Shown here: in pieces, positions 16,789 through 25,592 of the stretch
How the letters are laid out: every line of letters begins with the position of its first letter
Numbering within the stretch: the first letter of the stretch is position 1
From: Gaiella sp038230035
GTDB taxonomy: Bacteria; Actinomycetota; Thermoleophilia; Gaiellales; Gaiellaceae
Direction of reading: 5' to 3'
Assembly (NCBI GenBank): GCA_038230035.1
Contig: JBBRNX010000006.1
Location: 62,001 to 126,000 of the forward strand
DNA length: 64,000 nt
The notes under the pieces: generated by a model
What the model saw: only the letters and a program-made list of their open reading frames with translations
The model's database searches: none
What the model was told of the DNA's origin: nothing
Position numbers and translations under genes: made by a program

Positions 16789-19536
16789 CTAGCGATTCCG
16801 GCCGTGCGGCCGTGTCGAGCGGCGCTGCCGCCGTCGTTCGCGCTTTGCCGCGTCAGCCGACGAGATACCCGGGACGGCCGGGCCTGCGGTGGCCGGCTCA
16901 GGCGCGATGCGAGGCGTGCTCGCGGGCTCTGCCGGCCGCTGATCAACCTGACCGCCCACCGAGCCCTCGATCGCGGACAGGTCATCGGTGCGGCGTGCGT
17001 ACTCCGGCTCACGCTCTTTCAGCACGGCAACGAGCGGCGCAGCAACGAAGATCGAGGAGTAGGCGCCCGAGGCGATGCCGATGAACAGCGCGAAGGCGAA
17101 GTCCTTGAGCGTTGCGCCGCCGTAGATGAGGAGCGAGGTGATCGGCAGCAGCGTGATGAACGTCGTTGCGAGCGACCGCGGGATCGTCTCCCACAGCGAC
17201 ACGTTCGTCATGACGCGGAACGACGCGCGCCGCATCAGCGGGATGTTCTCGCGGATCCGGTCGAAGATGATGATCGTGTCGTAGATCGAATAGCCGAGCA
17301 CGGTCAGCACCGCGGCGACCGTCGACGTCGTCACCTCCCGGCCGACGAGTGCATAGATCCCGACGGTGATGATGACGTCGTGCGCGAGCGCGACCATCAC
17401 GGGGATCGCGAACTTCCACTGGAAGCGCACCGAGACGTACAGCGAGATCAGGAGCAGCGAGACGATGATCGCGAACACCGCGTTGCGCGCGATCTGCTTG
17501 CCGAAGCTTGCCGACACGCTCTTCGCGCCGAACGCCTGCGCGTTCACCGTCCGCTCGAGCGACTGCTGCAACGCCGTCGTCTGCCCCGCAGTCAGCGTCT
17601 TCGTCCGGACCTGGAAGCTCTGATAGCTGTCGGCTCCCGTCTGCCTGCCACGCCCCTGGATGACGGCGTCGGCTTGCCCGATGCCGGCTGCGTCGGCGCG
17701 AACCTTCGAGAGCGAGACAGGTGCCGGTGTGCCGAACGAGATTTGCGTGCCGCCCTTGAAGTCGATCCCGAGGTTCAAGCCCCTCGCCACGAGCGCACCG
17801 ATCGAGACCGCGACGACCAAGCCGGAGATCGCGAACCACAGCCTCCGTTTGCCGATGAAGTCGACCTTCAGCCAGTTGCCGATACCCCGGCCGCGCGCTC
17901 CCATGAGCGCGAGGTTGTCGATCCACGAGAACCCCGCGACGAGCGTCAGCAACGCGCGCGTGAACACCACAGCGGTGATCATCGAGATCAAGGTTCCGAT
18001 CAGCAGCATGAGCGCGAAGCCCTTCACGCTCGCGGTCGCCACCGCGAACAGGACGAACGCGGTGATCATCGTGACGACGTTGGCGTCGATGATCGTGTGG
18101 AAGCCGCGCTGATACCCCTTGGCGATCGCCGCGCGCATGCTGCGGCCGGCACGTGCTTCCTCTTTCACGCGCTCGAAGATGACGACGTTCGCGTCGGCGG
18201 CCACGCCTAACGTGAGCACGAGGCCGGCAAAGCCCGGCAACGTCAGCGTGACGTGAAAGAGCAGGATCGCGGCGTAGAGGAACCCCGCGTAGACCGCGAG
18301 GCCGAGGACAGCGACGAACCCGAGCGCACGGTAGAAGAGCAGCAGGAAGAGCGCGACGACGATGAGACCGACAAGCGCGGCCCGCTTCGCCTGCGTCAGC
18401 GAGTCCTTGCCGAGCGTTGCCGAGATCGCGGTCTGGTCGAGCGTCACGAAGTTGACGGGCAACGCGCCGGTCTGCAGCACGAGCGCGAGGTCTTTGGCCT
18501 CGCGTAGCGAGAACTGGCCGGTGATCTGCGCGCCGCCGGAGCCCGAGATGCCGTCCGGGTACTGCGTCCAGTCGATCTGCGGCCACGACTTGATCTCGTT
18601 GTCCAGCACGATCGCGAAGTGCTGGAAGATGTTCTGGCCGTTCCCGATCGTGTTTGTCAGGAGCTTTCCGCGCTGCGCTTCGGCGCGCGTGATCTGCTCG
18701 AACTTCTTCTTGCCATGGCCGGTGAACGAGAGCAAGACGATTGGATTGCCGCCACCCCCTTGCGTGTCGTAGTCCTGGCGAGTGCCGGAGAGGTTCAGGT
18801 CGTTCCCCGTCATCTCCGGGATGGTGGGCGGCGTGTGCTTGAAGAGGTAGTAGAAGCGCGGCGCGGTCGCCGAGGTCGCTCCAGGACAGAGCGTCGTCGA
18901 TGGACACGAGATGACGATCTCCTTCGCCGGCACGCCGAACACCTTCCAGCCGGCGGGCGGCTTGCCGCCGAACGGCTGGAGCACCTTCGCCTGCAAGAGC
19001 TCCCGCTTCGTCTGCGTCGGCCCGGCCTGCAGCCGCTTCGCCTTGTCGAAGAGGTACCACGCGTCGGTCGAGTCGCCGTTGACGAGCGCCTGCTGACCGG
19101 CGAGCAGCGCGTACAGGGATGTGGTCGCGACCGGCTGCCGATTCAGGTCGATCGACGGAGGCGCAAGATCCGCCTCGAGGTCGTACATGCCGAGCTGCGC
19201 CGTCGACCCGATCACCTTCGCCGCCGCCTCGGGATTCTTGACGCCGGGAAGCTGGATCGCGATCTGGTCCTTCCCCTGCTTCGTGACGTTCGGCTCGGAC
19301 ACGCCGAGCTTGTCGATGCGGTCACGGATGATCGACACCGAGCGATCGAGGTCGCTCGAGGTCAGCGTCTTGCCCTTCGGCGGAACCGCTTTCAGCGTCA
19401 CCTCGAGGCCGCCCTGCAGGTCGAGTCCGAGCGTTAGCTTCTTGTGCAGCGGCGACGACGAGACGCCCATCAGCACAACGCCGACGATGCCCGCGACGAC
19501 CGCGGCCAGGACAACGAGTGCGTTCCTCCGGTTCAT
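16789..19536 (-). CDS. secDF: fused protein-export membrane protein SecD-SecF
   Basis: 915-residue fusion of the two SecYEG accessory subunits that use proton motive force to complete secretion. The SecD part has an N-terminal helix (about 7-27), LGLDLQGGLEVTLK at about 36-49, the large periplasmic domain, and six helices with LVLTLGVAADANVVIFERVKEE. The SecF part starts near residue 555 (LKVDFIGKRRLWFAISG) with GLNLGIDFKGGTQISF and ends with LTVLGYSIYDTIIIFDRIREN. Most actinobacteria encode separate SecD and SecF; no stop or frameshift interrupts the junction here. The Ala/Pro-rich tail after about 850 is probably disordered. It follows yajC by 21 bases. Confidence 0.95.
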   Translation of the reverse strand: MNRRNALVVLAAVVAGIVGVVLMGVSSSPLHKKLTLGLDLQGGLEVTLKAVPPKGKTLTSSDLDRSVSIIRDRIDKLGVSEPNVTKQGKDQIAIQLPGVKNPEAAAKVIGSTAQLGMYDLEADLAPPSIDLNRQPVATTSLYALLAGQQALVNGDSTDAWYLFDKAKRLQAGPTQTKRELLQAKVLQPFGGKPPAGWKVFGVPAKEIVISCPSTTLCPGATSATAPRFYYLFKHTPPTIPEMTGNDLNLSGTRQDYDTQGGGGNPIVLLSFTGHGKKKFEQITRAEAQRGKLLTNTIGNGQNIFQHFAIVLDNEIKSWPQIDWTQYPDGISGSGGAQITGQFSLREAKDLALVLQTGALPVNFVTLDQTAISATLGKDSLTQAKRAALVGLIVVALFLLLFYRALGFVAVLGLAVYAGFLYAAILLFHVTLTLPGFAGLVLTLGVAADANVVIFERVKEEARAGRSMRAAIAKGYQRGFHTIIDANVVTMITAFVLFAVATASVKGFALMLLIGTLISMITAVVFTRALLTLVAGFSWIDNLALMGARGRGIGNWLKVDFIGKRRLWFAISGLVVAVSIGALVARGLNLGIDFKGGTQISFGTPAPVSLSKVRADAAGIGQADAVIQGRGRQTGADSYQSFQVRTKTLTAGQTTALQQSLERTVNAQAFGAKSVSASFGKQIARNAVFAIIVSLLLISLYVSVRFQWKFAIPVMVALAHDVIITVGIYALVGREVTTSTVAAVLTVLGYSIYDTIIIFDRIRENIPLMRRASFRVMTNVSLWETIPRSLATTFITLLPITSLLIYGGATLKDFAFALFIGIASGAYSSIFVAAPLVAVLKEREPEYARRTDDLSAIEGSVGGQVDQRPAEPASTPRIAPEPATAGPAVPGISSADAAKRERRRQRRSTRPHGRNR

Positions 19537-19557
19537 CTGCTGGGAAAGGGTACCCGG

Positions 19558-19941
19558 CTACGCCGGTGGTGGATTGGTGTCCGTCGACGTCGCCTCGGCC
19601 TTGCTCTCGTCGTCGCCCTCGTCGTCGATGGGGACATCATCGTCGGCCTCGTCGTCGTCCTCGTCGGGCTTGACGACGGTCGCCACAGCGCGTCGCGCGA
19701 TGCGCACGTGGATCCCTTCGGCGATCTCGACGATCAGGTCGCCTTCCTCGTCGAGCTCCTGGACGATCCCGTAGAGACCGCCGACCGTCAGCACCTCGTC
19801 ACCGGGTGTGATGGTGCTGCCCTGCTCGCGCGCCGCCTTCTGGCGAGCCTGCTGCGGCCGGAGAAACAGCACCCACACGAGCGCGAAGCCCGCGATGAGG
19901 ATGAACAGCCCTCCGTTGATCGCTCCTACGAACACGGTCAC
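19558..19941 (-). CDS. yajC: preprotein translocase subunit YajC
   Basis: 127-residue membrane protein of the SecDF-YajC complex. One N-terminal helix (about residues 8-28, GLFILIAGFALVWVLFLRPQQ) ends in the RPQQ motif of the family. ITPGDEVLTVGGLYGIVQEL follows, the small soluble core. The C-terminal 35 residues are an acidic Asp/Glu tail with Pro at the end. The gene lies between tgt and secDF with 21-base gaps on each side, the classical tgt-yajC-secDF order. Confidence 0.95.
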   Translation of the reverse strand: MTVFVGAINGGLFILIAGFALVWVLFLRPQQARQKAAREQGSTITPGDEVLTVGGLYGIVQELDEEGDLIVEIAEGIHVRIARRAVATVVKPDEDDDEADDDVPIDDEGDDESKAEATSTDTNPPPA

Positions 19942-19962
19942 TCCTCGTTGCTATCTCTCGGG

Positions 19963-21087
19963 TTATCTCTCCGGGCTATCCGGGCCGAGCGCGAGACGCT
20001 CGAGGGCGTCGGCCCGGTAGGCCGGGAACTCGCCGCGCTCGATGGCCGCCCGCGCGCCGGCGGTCAGTCGCAATACGAAGCGGAGATTATGCAGGCTGAG
20101 CAGCCGCAACCCGAGCAGTTCCTGCTGATTCAGAAGATGCCGTACGTACGCACGCGAGAACCTGGCGCACGCCGGGCAGTCGCAACCGTCCTCTATCGGC
20201 CCCGGATCGCGAGCGTAGATCGCGTTCTTCAGGTTGAGGCGGCCGGCGGCGGTGAGGGCAGATCCCGTGCGCGCAGTTCGCGTCGGCAGCACGCAGTCGA
20301 ACATGTCGATTCCTCGCGCGATCACCTCCAGGATCCCGGCCGGGTCACCGATGCCCATGAAGTAGCGGGGCTTGTCGGACGGCAGCAGCTCGGCGCCATG
20401 GGAGACGGCAGCGAGCATCTCGTCCCAGTCCTCCCCGACCGCGAGGCCGCCGAGCGCGTTGCCGTCGAAGTCGAGCGCCACGATCTCCTCGACCGAGCGC
20501 TGCCGCAGCTCGCGGTCGGTCCCGCCCTGCGCGATCCCGAAGACGAGCTGGCCCGGGGCGCGCTCGGCTTCACGCTGTCGAGTTGCCCAGAGCGTCGTCC
20601 GCCGCACTGCCTCCTGGAGTTCGCGGCGGTCCACGCCCGAGGGCGAGCAGATGTCCAGGCACATGGCGATGTCGGAGCCGAGGTTGCGTTCGATCGCGGC
20701 GACGCGCTCCGGCGTGAACCGCTCAGAGGTCCCGTCGTAGACCGAACGGAACGTGACGCCGTCGTCATCGACCGCAAGCAGCGTGTCGCGGAGCGAAAAC
20801 ACCTGGAAACCACCCGAATCGGTCAGGATCGGCCCGTCCCACCCGGAGAAGGCGTGCAACCCGCCGAGCTCCGCGATCAACTCGTCGCCAGGCCGAAAGT
20901 GCAGGTGGTAGGTGTTGCCGAGGATCACGTCGGCGCCGAGCGCCCGCACCTCGTCCGGATGCAGCGACTTCACGGTCCCCTTCGTTCCCACCGGCATGAA
21001 CGCCGGCGTCCGGATCTCACCGTGCGCAGTCCGGACGACACCAGCGCGCGCCGCGCCATTCGTCGCCTTCAACTCGAAGCACGTCAC
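19963..21087 (-). CDS. tgt: tRNA-guanine(34) transglycosylase Tgt
   Basis: Exchanges guanine-34 of GUN-anticodon tRNAs for preQ1 in queuosine synthesis. The 374-residue TIM-barrel has LTDSGGFQVFSL (catalytic and substrate Asp, about 90-101), GIAQGGTDRELR near 200, GGLAVGE near 236 and YFMGIGDP near 262. DCVLPTRTARTGSA carries the nucleophilic Asp, and the zinc site DCPACARFSRAYVRHLL provides CxC-type ligands and His. The GTG start overlaps the queA stop by 4 bases. With queA and the frameshifted queG at 41 kb it makes up the last three steps of the pathway. Confidence 0.97.
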   Translation of the reverse strand: MTCFELKATNGAARAGVVRTAHGEIRTPAFMPVGTKGTVKSLHPDEVRALGADVILGNTYHLHFRPGDELIAELGGLHAFSGWDGPILTDSGGFQVFSLRDTLLAVDDDGVTFRSVYDGTSERFTPERVAAIERNLGSDIAMCLDICSPSGVDRRELQEAVRRTTLWATRQREAERAPGQLVFGIAQGGTDRELRQRSVEEIVALDFDGNALGGLAVGEDWDEMLAAVSHGAELLPSDKPRYFMGIGDPAGILEVIARGIDMFDCVLPTRTARTGSALTAAGRLNLKNAIYARDPGPIEDGCDCPACARFSRAYVRHLLNQQELLGLRLLSLHNLRFVLRLTAGARAAIERGEFPAYRADALERLALGPDSPER

Positions 21088-22025
21088 AGGATCAGCATCG
21101 CATCGCCGAACGAGTAGAAGCGGTAGCTCTCCGCAATCGCCGTCCGGTACAGCTCGCGCGTTTGTTCGATCCCCGCGAACGCCATCACGAGGGCGAGCAG
21201 CGTCGACCGCGGCAAGTGGAAGTTCGTCAGCACCGCGTCGACTCGCCGGAACTCGAATCCGGGGGTTATGAAGAGCCGCGTCCTGCCAGACAGCTCGCCG
21301 GTGCGAGCAACGGCCTCGAGGACGCGAACCGACGTCGTTCCGACCGCCACGACGCGCTCGGCCGCGGCGATGCGCGCCCAGGCGTCCCGCGCGACCTCGT
21401 ACCGCTCGCCATGGAGCTGATGATCCTCCACGGTCTCCGCGGTCAGCGGCCGGAACGTGTCGAGACCGACGCCCAACGTCACGGCCGCCACGTCGAACTG
21501 CGACAACAATTCGGGCGTGAAATGGAGGCCTGCTGTCGGTGCGGCAGCCGAGCCGGCCGTCGCCGCATAGACCGTCTGGTATCGCCCTGGATCGCTGAGC
21601 GGAGAGCGGATGTACGGCGGCAGCGGCATCTCGCCCGCAGGCTCACCGTTGAGCCTGAGCCGCCACCGACCGTCGCCGAGCGACTCGAGAAGCTCGACCG
21701 GGCCGAGACGCTCCCCTTCACGCAGCCGCCGCGACGGCCGGGCAAGTGCCTCCCATACCCCCTCCTCGTCCAGCCGCTCGACGAGGAGCACTTCGACCTC
21801 GGCACCCGTCTCCCGCCGCAGCCTGAGGCGTGCAGGAACGACTCGAGTGTCGTTGACGACGAGGAGCTCCGAGCCCAGCTCGGCGCGCAGATCGGCGAAC
21901 GCGCGGTGGCGGATCTCGCCGGTCTCCCGCCGGTACACGAGGAGCCGCGACGCGTCGCGCGGCTCGACAGGTCGCTGCGCGATCAGCTCCTGCGGCAGCT
22001 CGTAGTCGAGGTCGGACGATCTCAT
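21084..22025 (-). CDS. queA: tRNA preQ1(34) S-adenosylmethionine ribosyltransferase-isomerase QueA
   Basis: Transfers and rearranges the ribosyl group of SAM onto preQ1-tRNA to give epoxyqueuosine. The 313-residue product starts MRSSDLDYELPQELIAQRP, the family N-terminus. ELLVVNDTRVVPARL and the late GLHFTPELL, VTLGVGLDTFRPL and TNFHLPRSTLLALVMAFAG segments are all characteristic. The ATG at 22025 fits the family start; the upstream extension is not conserved-looking. It heads a minus-strand operon (queA-tgt-yajC-secDF-coiled coil) and is divergent from a coiled-coil gene with 26 bases between. Confidence 0.96.
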   Translation of the reverse strand: MRSSDLDYELPQELIAQRPVEPRDASRLLVYRRETGEIRHRAFADLRAELGSELLVVNDTRVVPARLRLRRETGAEVEVLLVERLDEEGVWEALARPSRRLREGERLGPVELLESLGDGRWRLRLNGEPAGEMPLPPYIRSPLSDPGRYQTVYAATAGSAAAPTAGLHFTPELLSQFDVAAVTLGVGLDTFRPLTAETVEDHQLHGERYEVARDAWARIAAAERVVAVGTTSVRVLEAVARTGELSGRTRLFITPGFEFRRVDAVLTNFHLPRSTLLALVMAFAGIEQTRELYRTAIAESYRFYSFGDAMLIL

Positions 22026-22051
22026 CCGACGGCCAGAGTAGCCTTGCCGCC

Positions 22052-22525
22052 ATGGACGAACTGGCACTCCAGCGGGCGACAGAGCGCATCGCCCAGGCCC
22101 GAGAGGGCCGCGATCTGGTCCGCTTCGAAGCGGTGCTCGAGCGCTCACGCACGCAGATAGAGGCGCTCGCCGCGACAGCGAGTGAGCTCGAGATCGGCCT
22201 GCCGGAACGGATCCAGGAAGCGGTCGGAGAAGGATTCCGTCGAGAGGTGCTTCCGGTCGGCCGTCAGCTCGCCGAGATCCGCGGCCTGCTCAACAACGTG
22301 ACCCGGCGACTGGAGCGACTCGAGGAGGACATCCTCTCCGAGCGGCACGCGCGCATCGACGACCTCTCGCTGCTCGTCGACCTGGTCTCGTCAGGCTGGC
22401 GCGCAGTGGATGCGAGGCTCGCGGGCCTCGAGGAGCAAGACACGCACAGCGACGCTGAGCAACGCAGCGACCCAGCGCCAGCGGAACACCGAGTCGTACC
22501 GCTTACAGCGAGTACTGCCGCCTGA
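22052..22525 (+). CDS. coiled-coil protein of unknown function
   Basis: 157-residue, highly charged helical protein. Heptad-like runs cover about residues 5-55 and 70-125 (for example EIRGLLNNVTRRLERLEEDIL), and the C-terminal 30 residues are low-complexity. No signal peptide or membrane helix is present. It is divergent from queA with only 26 bases between starts, so the promoters must overlap. Function cannot be inferred; the pattern could suit a structural or nucleoid-associated role. Confidence 0.65.
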   Translation: MDELALQRATERIAQAREGRDLVRFEAVLERSRTQIEALAATASELEIGLPERIQEAVGEGFRREVLPVGRQLAEIRGLLNNVTRRLERLEEDILSERHARIDDLSLLVDLVSSGWRAVDARLAGLEEQDTHSDAEQRSDPAPAEHRVVPLTASTAA

Positions 22526-22617
22526 CCTGACCGGACATTTCAGCGCGTCCGATTCGCGGTGTCCGCCCAACGTGGCAAGATACCCCTGGGCGTGCGGCAC
22601 GCCGTCGTCGCGCGCGG

Positions 22618-23019
22618 GTGCGGTGTGAGCCATATGTGATCCAAGCTGAGCAGCCCGAGCGACGATCCGACGTCGCAACAACCTGCGTTCTCGCAGATGG
22701 GCACCCTGCGATCGTCGAGGCGCTCACGCGACTCCTGAAGGGACATGGTGTGAACGTGGTCGCGACGGCGCCCGACGGCACCGCGGCGCTCGATGCAATC
22801 CAGCAGCACCGGCCCCAGGTCGCGATCGTCGACATGAAGATCGACCGGATCTCGGGTATCGAGATCGCGAGGCGCGTCGGCAAGGAGACCGCGGTCATCC
22901 TCTACACGAGCTATCGAGACCGCATGTCTCTACACGACGCGCTCGACGCCGGTGCACGCGCACTTGTGCTGAAGGAGGCGCCGCTCGACGACCTCGCGAA
23001 CGCGGTTCGCACGGTGTGA
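22618..23019 (+). CDS. receiver domain of a NarL-type response regulator (split gene, part 1)
   Basis: Up to 133 residues with an intact receiver domain: VLADGHPAIVEALTRLL, acceptor Asp in QVAIVDMKID, Thr in AVILYTSYRD and Lys in LVLKEAPLDDL. The frame ends with ...AVRTV and a TGA at 23017-23019. In intact NarL regulators this point runs straight into the linker and LuxR helix-turn-helix, which here begins in the next frame at GTG 23016. The gene is therefore either split with GTGA coupling or frameshifted by one base. Start is uncertain: GTG 22618 or GTG 22636. Confidence 0.8.
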   Translation: MRCEPYVIQAEQPERRSDVATTCVLADGHPAIVEALTRLLKGHGVNVVATAPDGTAALDAIQQHRPQVAIVDMKIDRISGIEIARRVGKETAVILYTSYRDRMSLHDALDAGARALVLKEAPLDDLANAVRTV

Positions 23020-23270
23020 GCGGGCGCATCTACCTCGACCCGCTGCTCGCGGGGGTCGTCACCGCACCGGAGCTGAAGGCGCTGACGAGCCGCGAGCGCA
23101 GCGTTCTACGGCTGCTCGCCGACGGGCAAGGCAGCGAGGCGATCGGCCGGACGCTTTCCATCGCGCCAGACACCGTGCGCGCTCACGTCCGGAATGCGAT
23201 GCGCAAGCTGGGCGTCGAGACGCGGACGCAGGCCGTCGCAGAGGCGCTGCGCCGCGCGCTCATCGAGTGA
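23016..23270 (+). CDS. LuxR-type helix-turn-helix domain (split response regulator, part 2)
   Basis: 84-residue DNA-binding domain: LTSRERSVLRLLADGQGSEAIGRTLSIAPDTVRAHVRNAMRKLGVETRTQAVAEALRR, quoted here in parts as LTSRERSVLRLLADGQG, IGRTLSIAPDTVRAHV and NAMRKLGVETRTQAV. All positions of the LuxR/GerE signature are present. SGRIYLDPLLAG before it is the usual interdomain linker of NarL proteins. It overlaps the receiver ORF by GTGA and ends 11 bases inside the convergent UbiA-family gene. Confidence 0.8.
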   Translation: MSGRIYLDPLLAGVVTAPELKALTSRERSVLRLLADGQGSEAIGRTLSIAPDTVRAHVRNAMRKLGVETRTQAVAEALRRALIE

Positions 23271-24147
23271 GCAGAACAGCACAGACGACCGTCCAGGCGG
23301 CGACGGTCACGAGGATCGGGACGTCTCGCACGAGCACGTTCTCAGGCTCCTCTCCCAGCCCGTGACGGTGCAGCAGGAGCACATAGCGGGCGACTCCGAA
23401 GACGACGAACGGAATCGTCACTGCGAGCGCGTGTGAACTCCGTGCTGTGAAGGTGTAGAGCGCGTAAGCGACGATCGTGCCGGTCGCGACGACTGCGAGC
23501 AGACGATCGACGACGCGCAGCGAGTACCCGTCGAGCACGCGTCGGCCGGGTGTCTCGCTCGATGCGACGAGAACGAGCTCCCCTCGCCGCTTGCCAAGCG
23601 CAAGGAAGAGCGAGAGCAGCGCGGTGCAGACGAGGAGCCACGGCGAGATACGGACGTCGACCGCGACAGCCCCAGCCGCCGCGCGGATGACGAAGAGCGC
23701 GGCGATCGCGCACACGTCCGCCAGCACGACGTGCTTCAGCGCAAGCGTGTAGGCAACCTGGATCGCTGCAAAGCCAGCAAGAAGGGCGAGCGAGCTCGAG
23801 CCGAGAACAGCCGCGAGCCCGAAACTGACGACCGCCAGCCCGCCGGCGAACGCCCGGGCCGCCTCACGCGAGACCTCGCCGCTGGCGATCGGACGCCTAC
23901 GCTTCAGCGGGTGCGCGCGATCCGCGGCGGCATCCCGGAGATCGTTCAGGAGGTACGCGGCACTTGATGCTGCGCAGTACGCGACGAACGCGGCCACGGC
24001 TTCGAGTAGACGCGTCGTGTCTCCCAGCTTGGCGGCGAAGATGATGCCCGCGAACAGGAGCAGGTTCTTCGTCCATTGCCGTGGCCGCAACGCCACGAGC
24101 ATTGCGTAGGCATGGCCCCGTCTGGCCGGCATCGCGTCGACCGTCAC
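23260..24147 (-). CDS. UbiA-family prenyltransferase, decaprenyl-phosphate phosphoribosyltransferase-like
   Basis: 295-residue polytopic membrane enzyme. LRPRQWTKNLLLFAG (about 18-32) and YLLNDLRDAAADRAHPLKRRRPIASGE (the NDxxDxxxDxxHPxKxxRP motif, about 63-89) are the features of the DPPR-synthase branch (mycobacterial Rv3806c type), which transfers phosphoribose to polyprenyl phosphate for arabinan synthesis. The second acidic motif is less evident. The GTG start overlaps the histidine kinase stop as GTGA, so this envelope enzyme appears to be encoded in the two-component operon. A quinone-pathway role is the alternative. Confidence 0.82.
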   Translation of the reverse strand: MTVDAMPARRGHAYAMLVALRPRQWTKNLLLFAGIIFAAKLGDTTRLLEAVAAFVAYCAASSAAYLLNDLRDAAADRAHPLKRRRPIASGEVSREAARAFAGGLAVVSFGLAAVLGSSSLALLAGFAAIQVAYTLALKHVVLADVCAIAALFVIRAAAGAVAVDVRISPWLLVCTALLSLFLALGKRRGELVLVASSETPGRRVLDGYSLRVVDRLLAVVATGTIVAYALYTFTARSSHALAVTIPFVVFGVARYVLLLHRHGLGEEPENVLVRDVPILVTVAAWTVVCAVLLTR

Positions 24148-25562
24148 GCGTCGGCGCCGGTCAGCGGCAGAACAAGCCAGAACCGGCTTCCGCGGCCGAT
24201 CGCCGACTCCAGCTCTATCCGCCCCCCGAGCGCCCGAGCGAGCTCGCGGGCAATCGGCAGCCCGAGCCCCGTGCCGCCGCTCTCGTCGGCCGAGACGAAC
24301 GGCCGGAAGATCCGGTCACGCTCGCCGGCGCCGATCCCCGGACCGCTGTCCGTGATGTCGACCTGCACCGTCCCGTCCGCGGTCGCGAGTCCGATCCCGA
24401 CCTTCCCACCGTCCGGTGTCCAGCGGAACGCGTTCGCAAGCAGGTTCGAGATCACCTGGAGCACACGGTCGCCATCGGTCATGATCGTCGGCGGCTCACT
24501 GTTCTCGATCAGCTGGAAGTCGATCTCGCGGCGGCGCGCCTCCTCGCCGAACGACGTGTACGCCTGCTCGACGAGGCGATGCATGTCGACTTCCTCGGTC
24601 AACACGGTGAAGCGATGAGCCCGGAGCTTTGCCAGGTCGAGCACGTCGCCGACCAGGCGTTCGAGCCGTACCGCTTCCGCGGCGACGACGTCGAGCGACA
24701 TCTGAACCAACTCCGGGTCGTCGACGAGGCCGTCGCGAAGCGCGTCGACGTGACCGCGGATGCCGGTCAGTGGCGTCCGCAGCTCGTGCGAGACCGACAT
24801 CAGGAAGTGCCGCTCGCGCTCCTCCGACTCGGCGAGCTTGGCCGCCATCTCGTTGAACCGCTCAGCCAGGTGGCGGATCTCTCCGCCGCCAGTGGTGGGC
24901 ACGACGACGTCGTAGCGCCCGGCTGCGATCCGGTCAGTCGCATCGGAGAGCGCAAGGACCGGCGCGGTAATGCGGCGAGAGAGATACCAGGCGAAGACGC
25001 CGGCGATCGCCGCGCCGCCGAGGAACGCGAGCCCCAACCGTTCGAGCAATGGCAGCCACTGACGCTGGAGCTCCGTCTTGGGCTTCGCGATGACGAGCGC
25101 ACCGAATGGCGCTGTGCCCTTTTGCAAGCGCAAGGGCTCCGCGGCGGCGAGGAACGTCCGATCCTGGCCCGGCGGGACGAACTCGAACGTCAACGGCTTG
25201 TCGATCGACGCGACGCGGGTGTCGACCGCCGAGGCCGCAAGCTTCTTGAGGCCGGAGCTCTGGCCAGGGAACACCGAAGCGCCGACGTAGTAGATCCGGT
25301 CGCCCGTCGCCAGCTCGAGCTTCGACGCCGCGAACGTCGGCGCCTGTTGACCCGCGTCGGCCGAGCGGAGGGCCGACTCGGCGTAGAGCTGAGCAAGTCC
25401 TGAAGCCTCGCGGCGCAACTCGGAGAACGACTGCGCGCGCGTATAGGACTGGAACAGCCGCAGCGCAATCAGCGCCGCAACGATGCCCGAAATGATGATC
25501 CCCACCAGGAAGACCGCCGGCAGCCTGAAGCGCAGCGACCCTGTTCGCGATGAGCCCACCAT
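24144..25562 (-). CDS. membrane sensor histidine kinase (HAMP-HisKA-HATPase)
   Basis: 472 residues. Two membrane helices (about 15-37 and 172-195) flank an extracytoplasmic sensor domain of about 130 residues. A HAMP domain follows (RRITAPVLALSDATDRIAAGRYD), then the HisKA dimerisation helix with the phosphoacceptor His in FLMSVSHELRTPLTGIRGHV. The ATPase N box VISNLLANAFRWTP, G1 VDITDSGPGIG, F/G2 GGTGLGLPIARELARALGG and a final strand end the protein. It lies 30 bases downstream of its OmpR-type regulator, the obvious partner. The signal is unknown. Confidence 0.95.
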   Translation of the reverse strand: MVGSSRTGSLRFRLPAVFLVGIIISGIVAALIALRLFQSYTRAQSFSELRREASGLAQLYAESALRSADAGQQAPTFAASKLELATGDRIYYVGASVFPGQSSGLKKLAASAVDTRVASIDKPLTFEFVPPGQDRTFLAAAEPLRLQKGTAPFGALVIAKPKTELQRQWLPLLERLGLAFLGGAAIAGVFAWYLSRRITAPVLALSDATDRIAAGRYDVVVPTTGGGEIRHLAERFNEMAAKLAESEERERHFLMSVSHELRTPLTGIRGHVDALRDGLVDDPELVQMSLDVVAAEAVRLERLVGDVLDLAKLRAHRFTVLTEEVDMHRLVEQAYTSFGEEARRREIDFQLIENSEPPTIMTDGDRVLQVISNLLANAFRWTPDGGKVGIGLATADGTVQVDITDSGPGIGAGERDRIFRPFVSADESGGTGLGLPIARELARALGGRIELESAIGRGSRFWLVLPLTGADA

Positions 25563-25592
25563 GTGAAGGGTACGACGCGCGCTGGCTGGCAG

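Noticed and set aside
17009..19060. 683-codon minus-strand open frame inside secDF
   Set aside because: Arg/Asp-rich shadow in another frame of secDF with no domain.
19444..21117. 557-codon plus-strand open frame over yajC and tgt
   Set aside because: Antisense to well-supported genes and without recognisable motifs.
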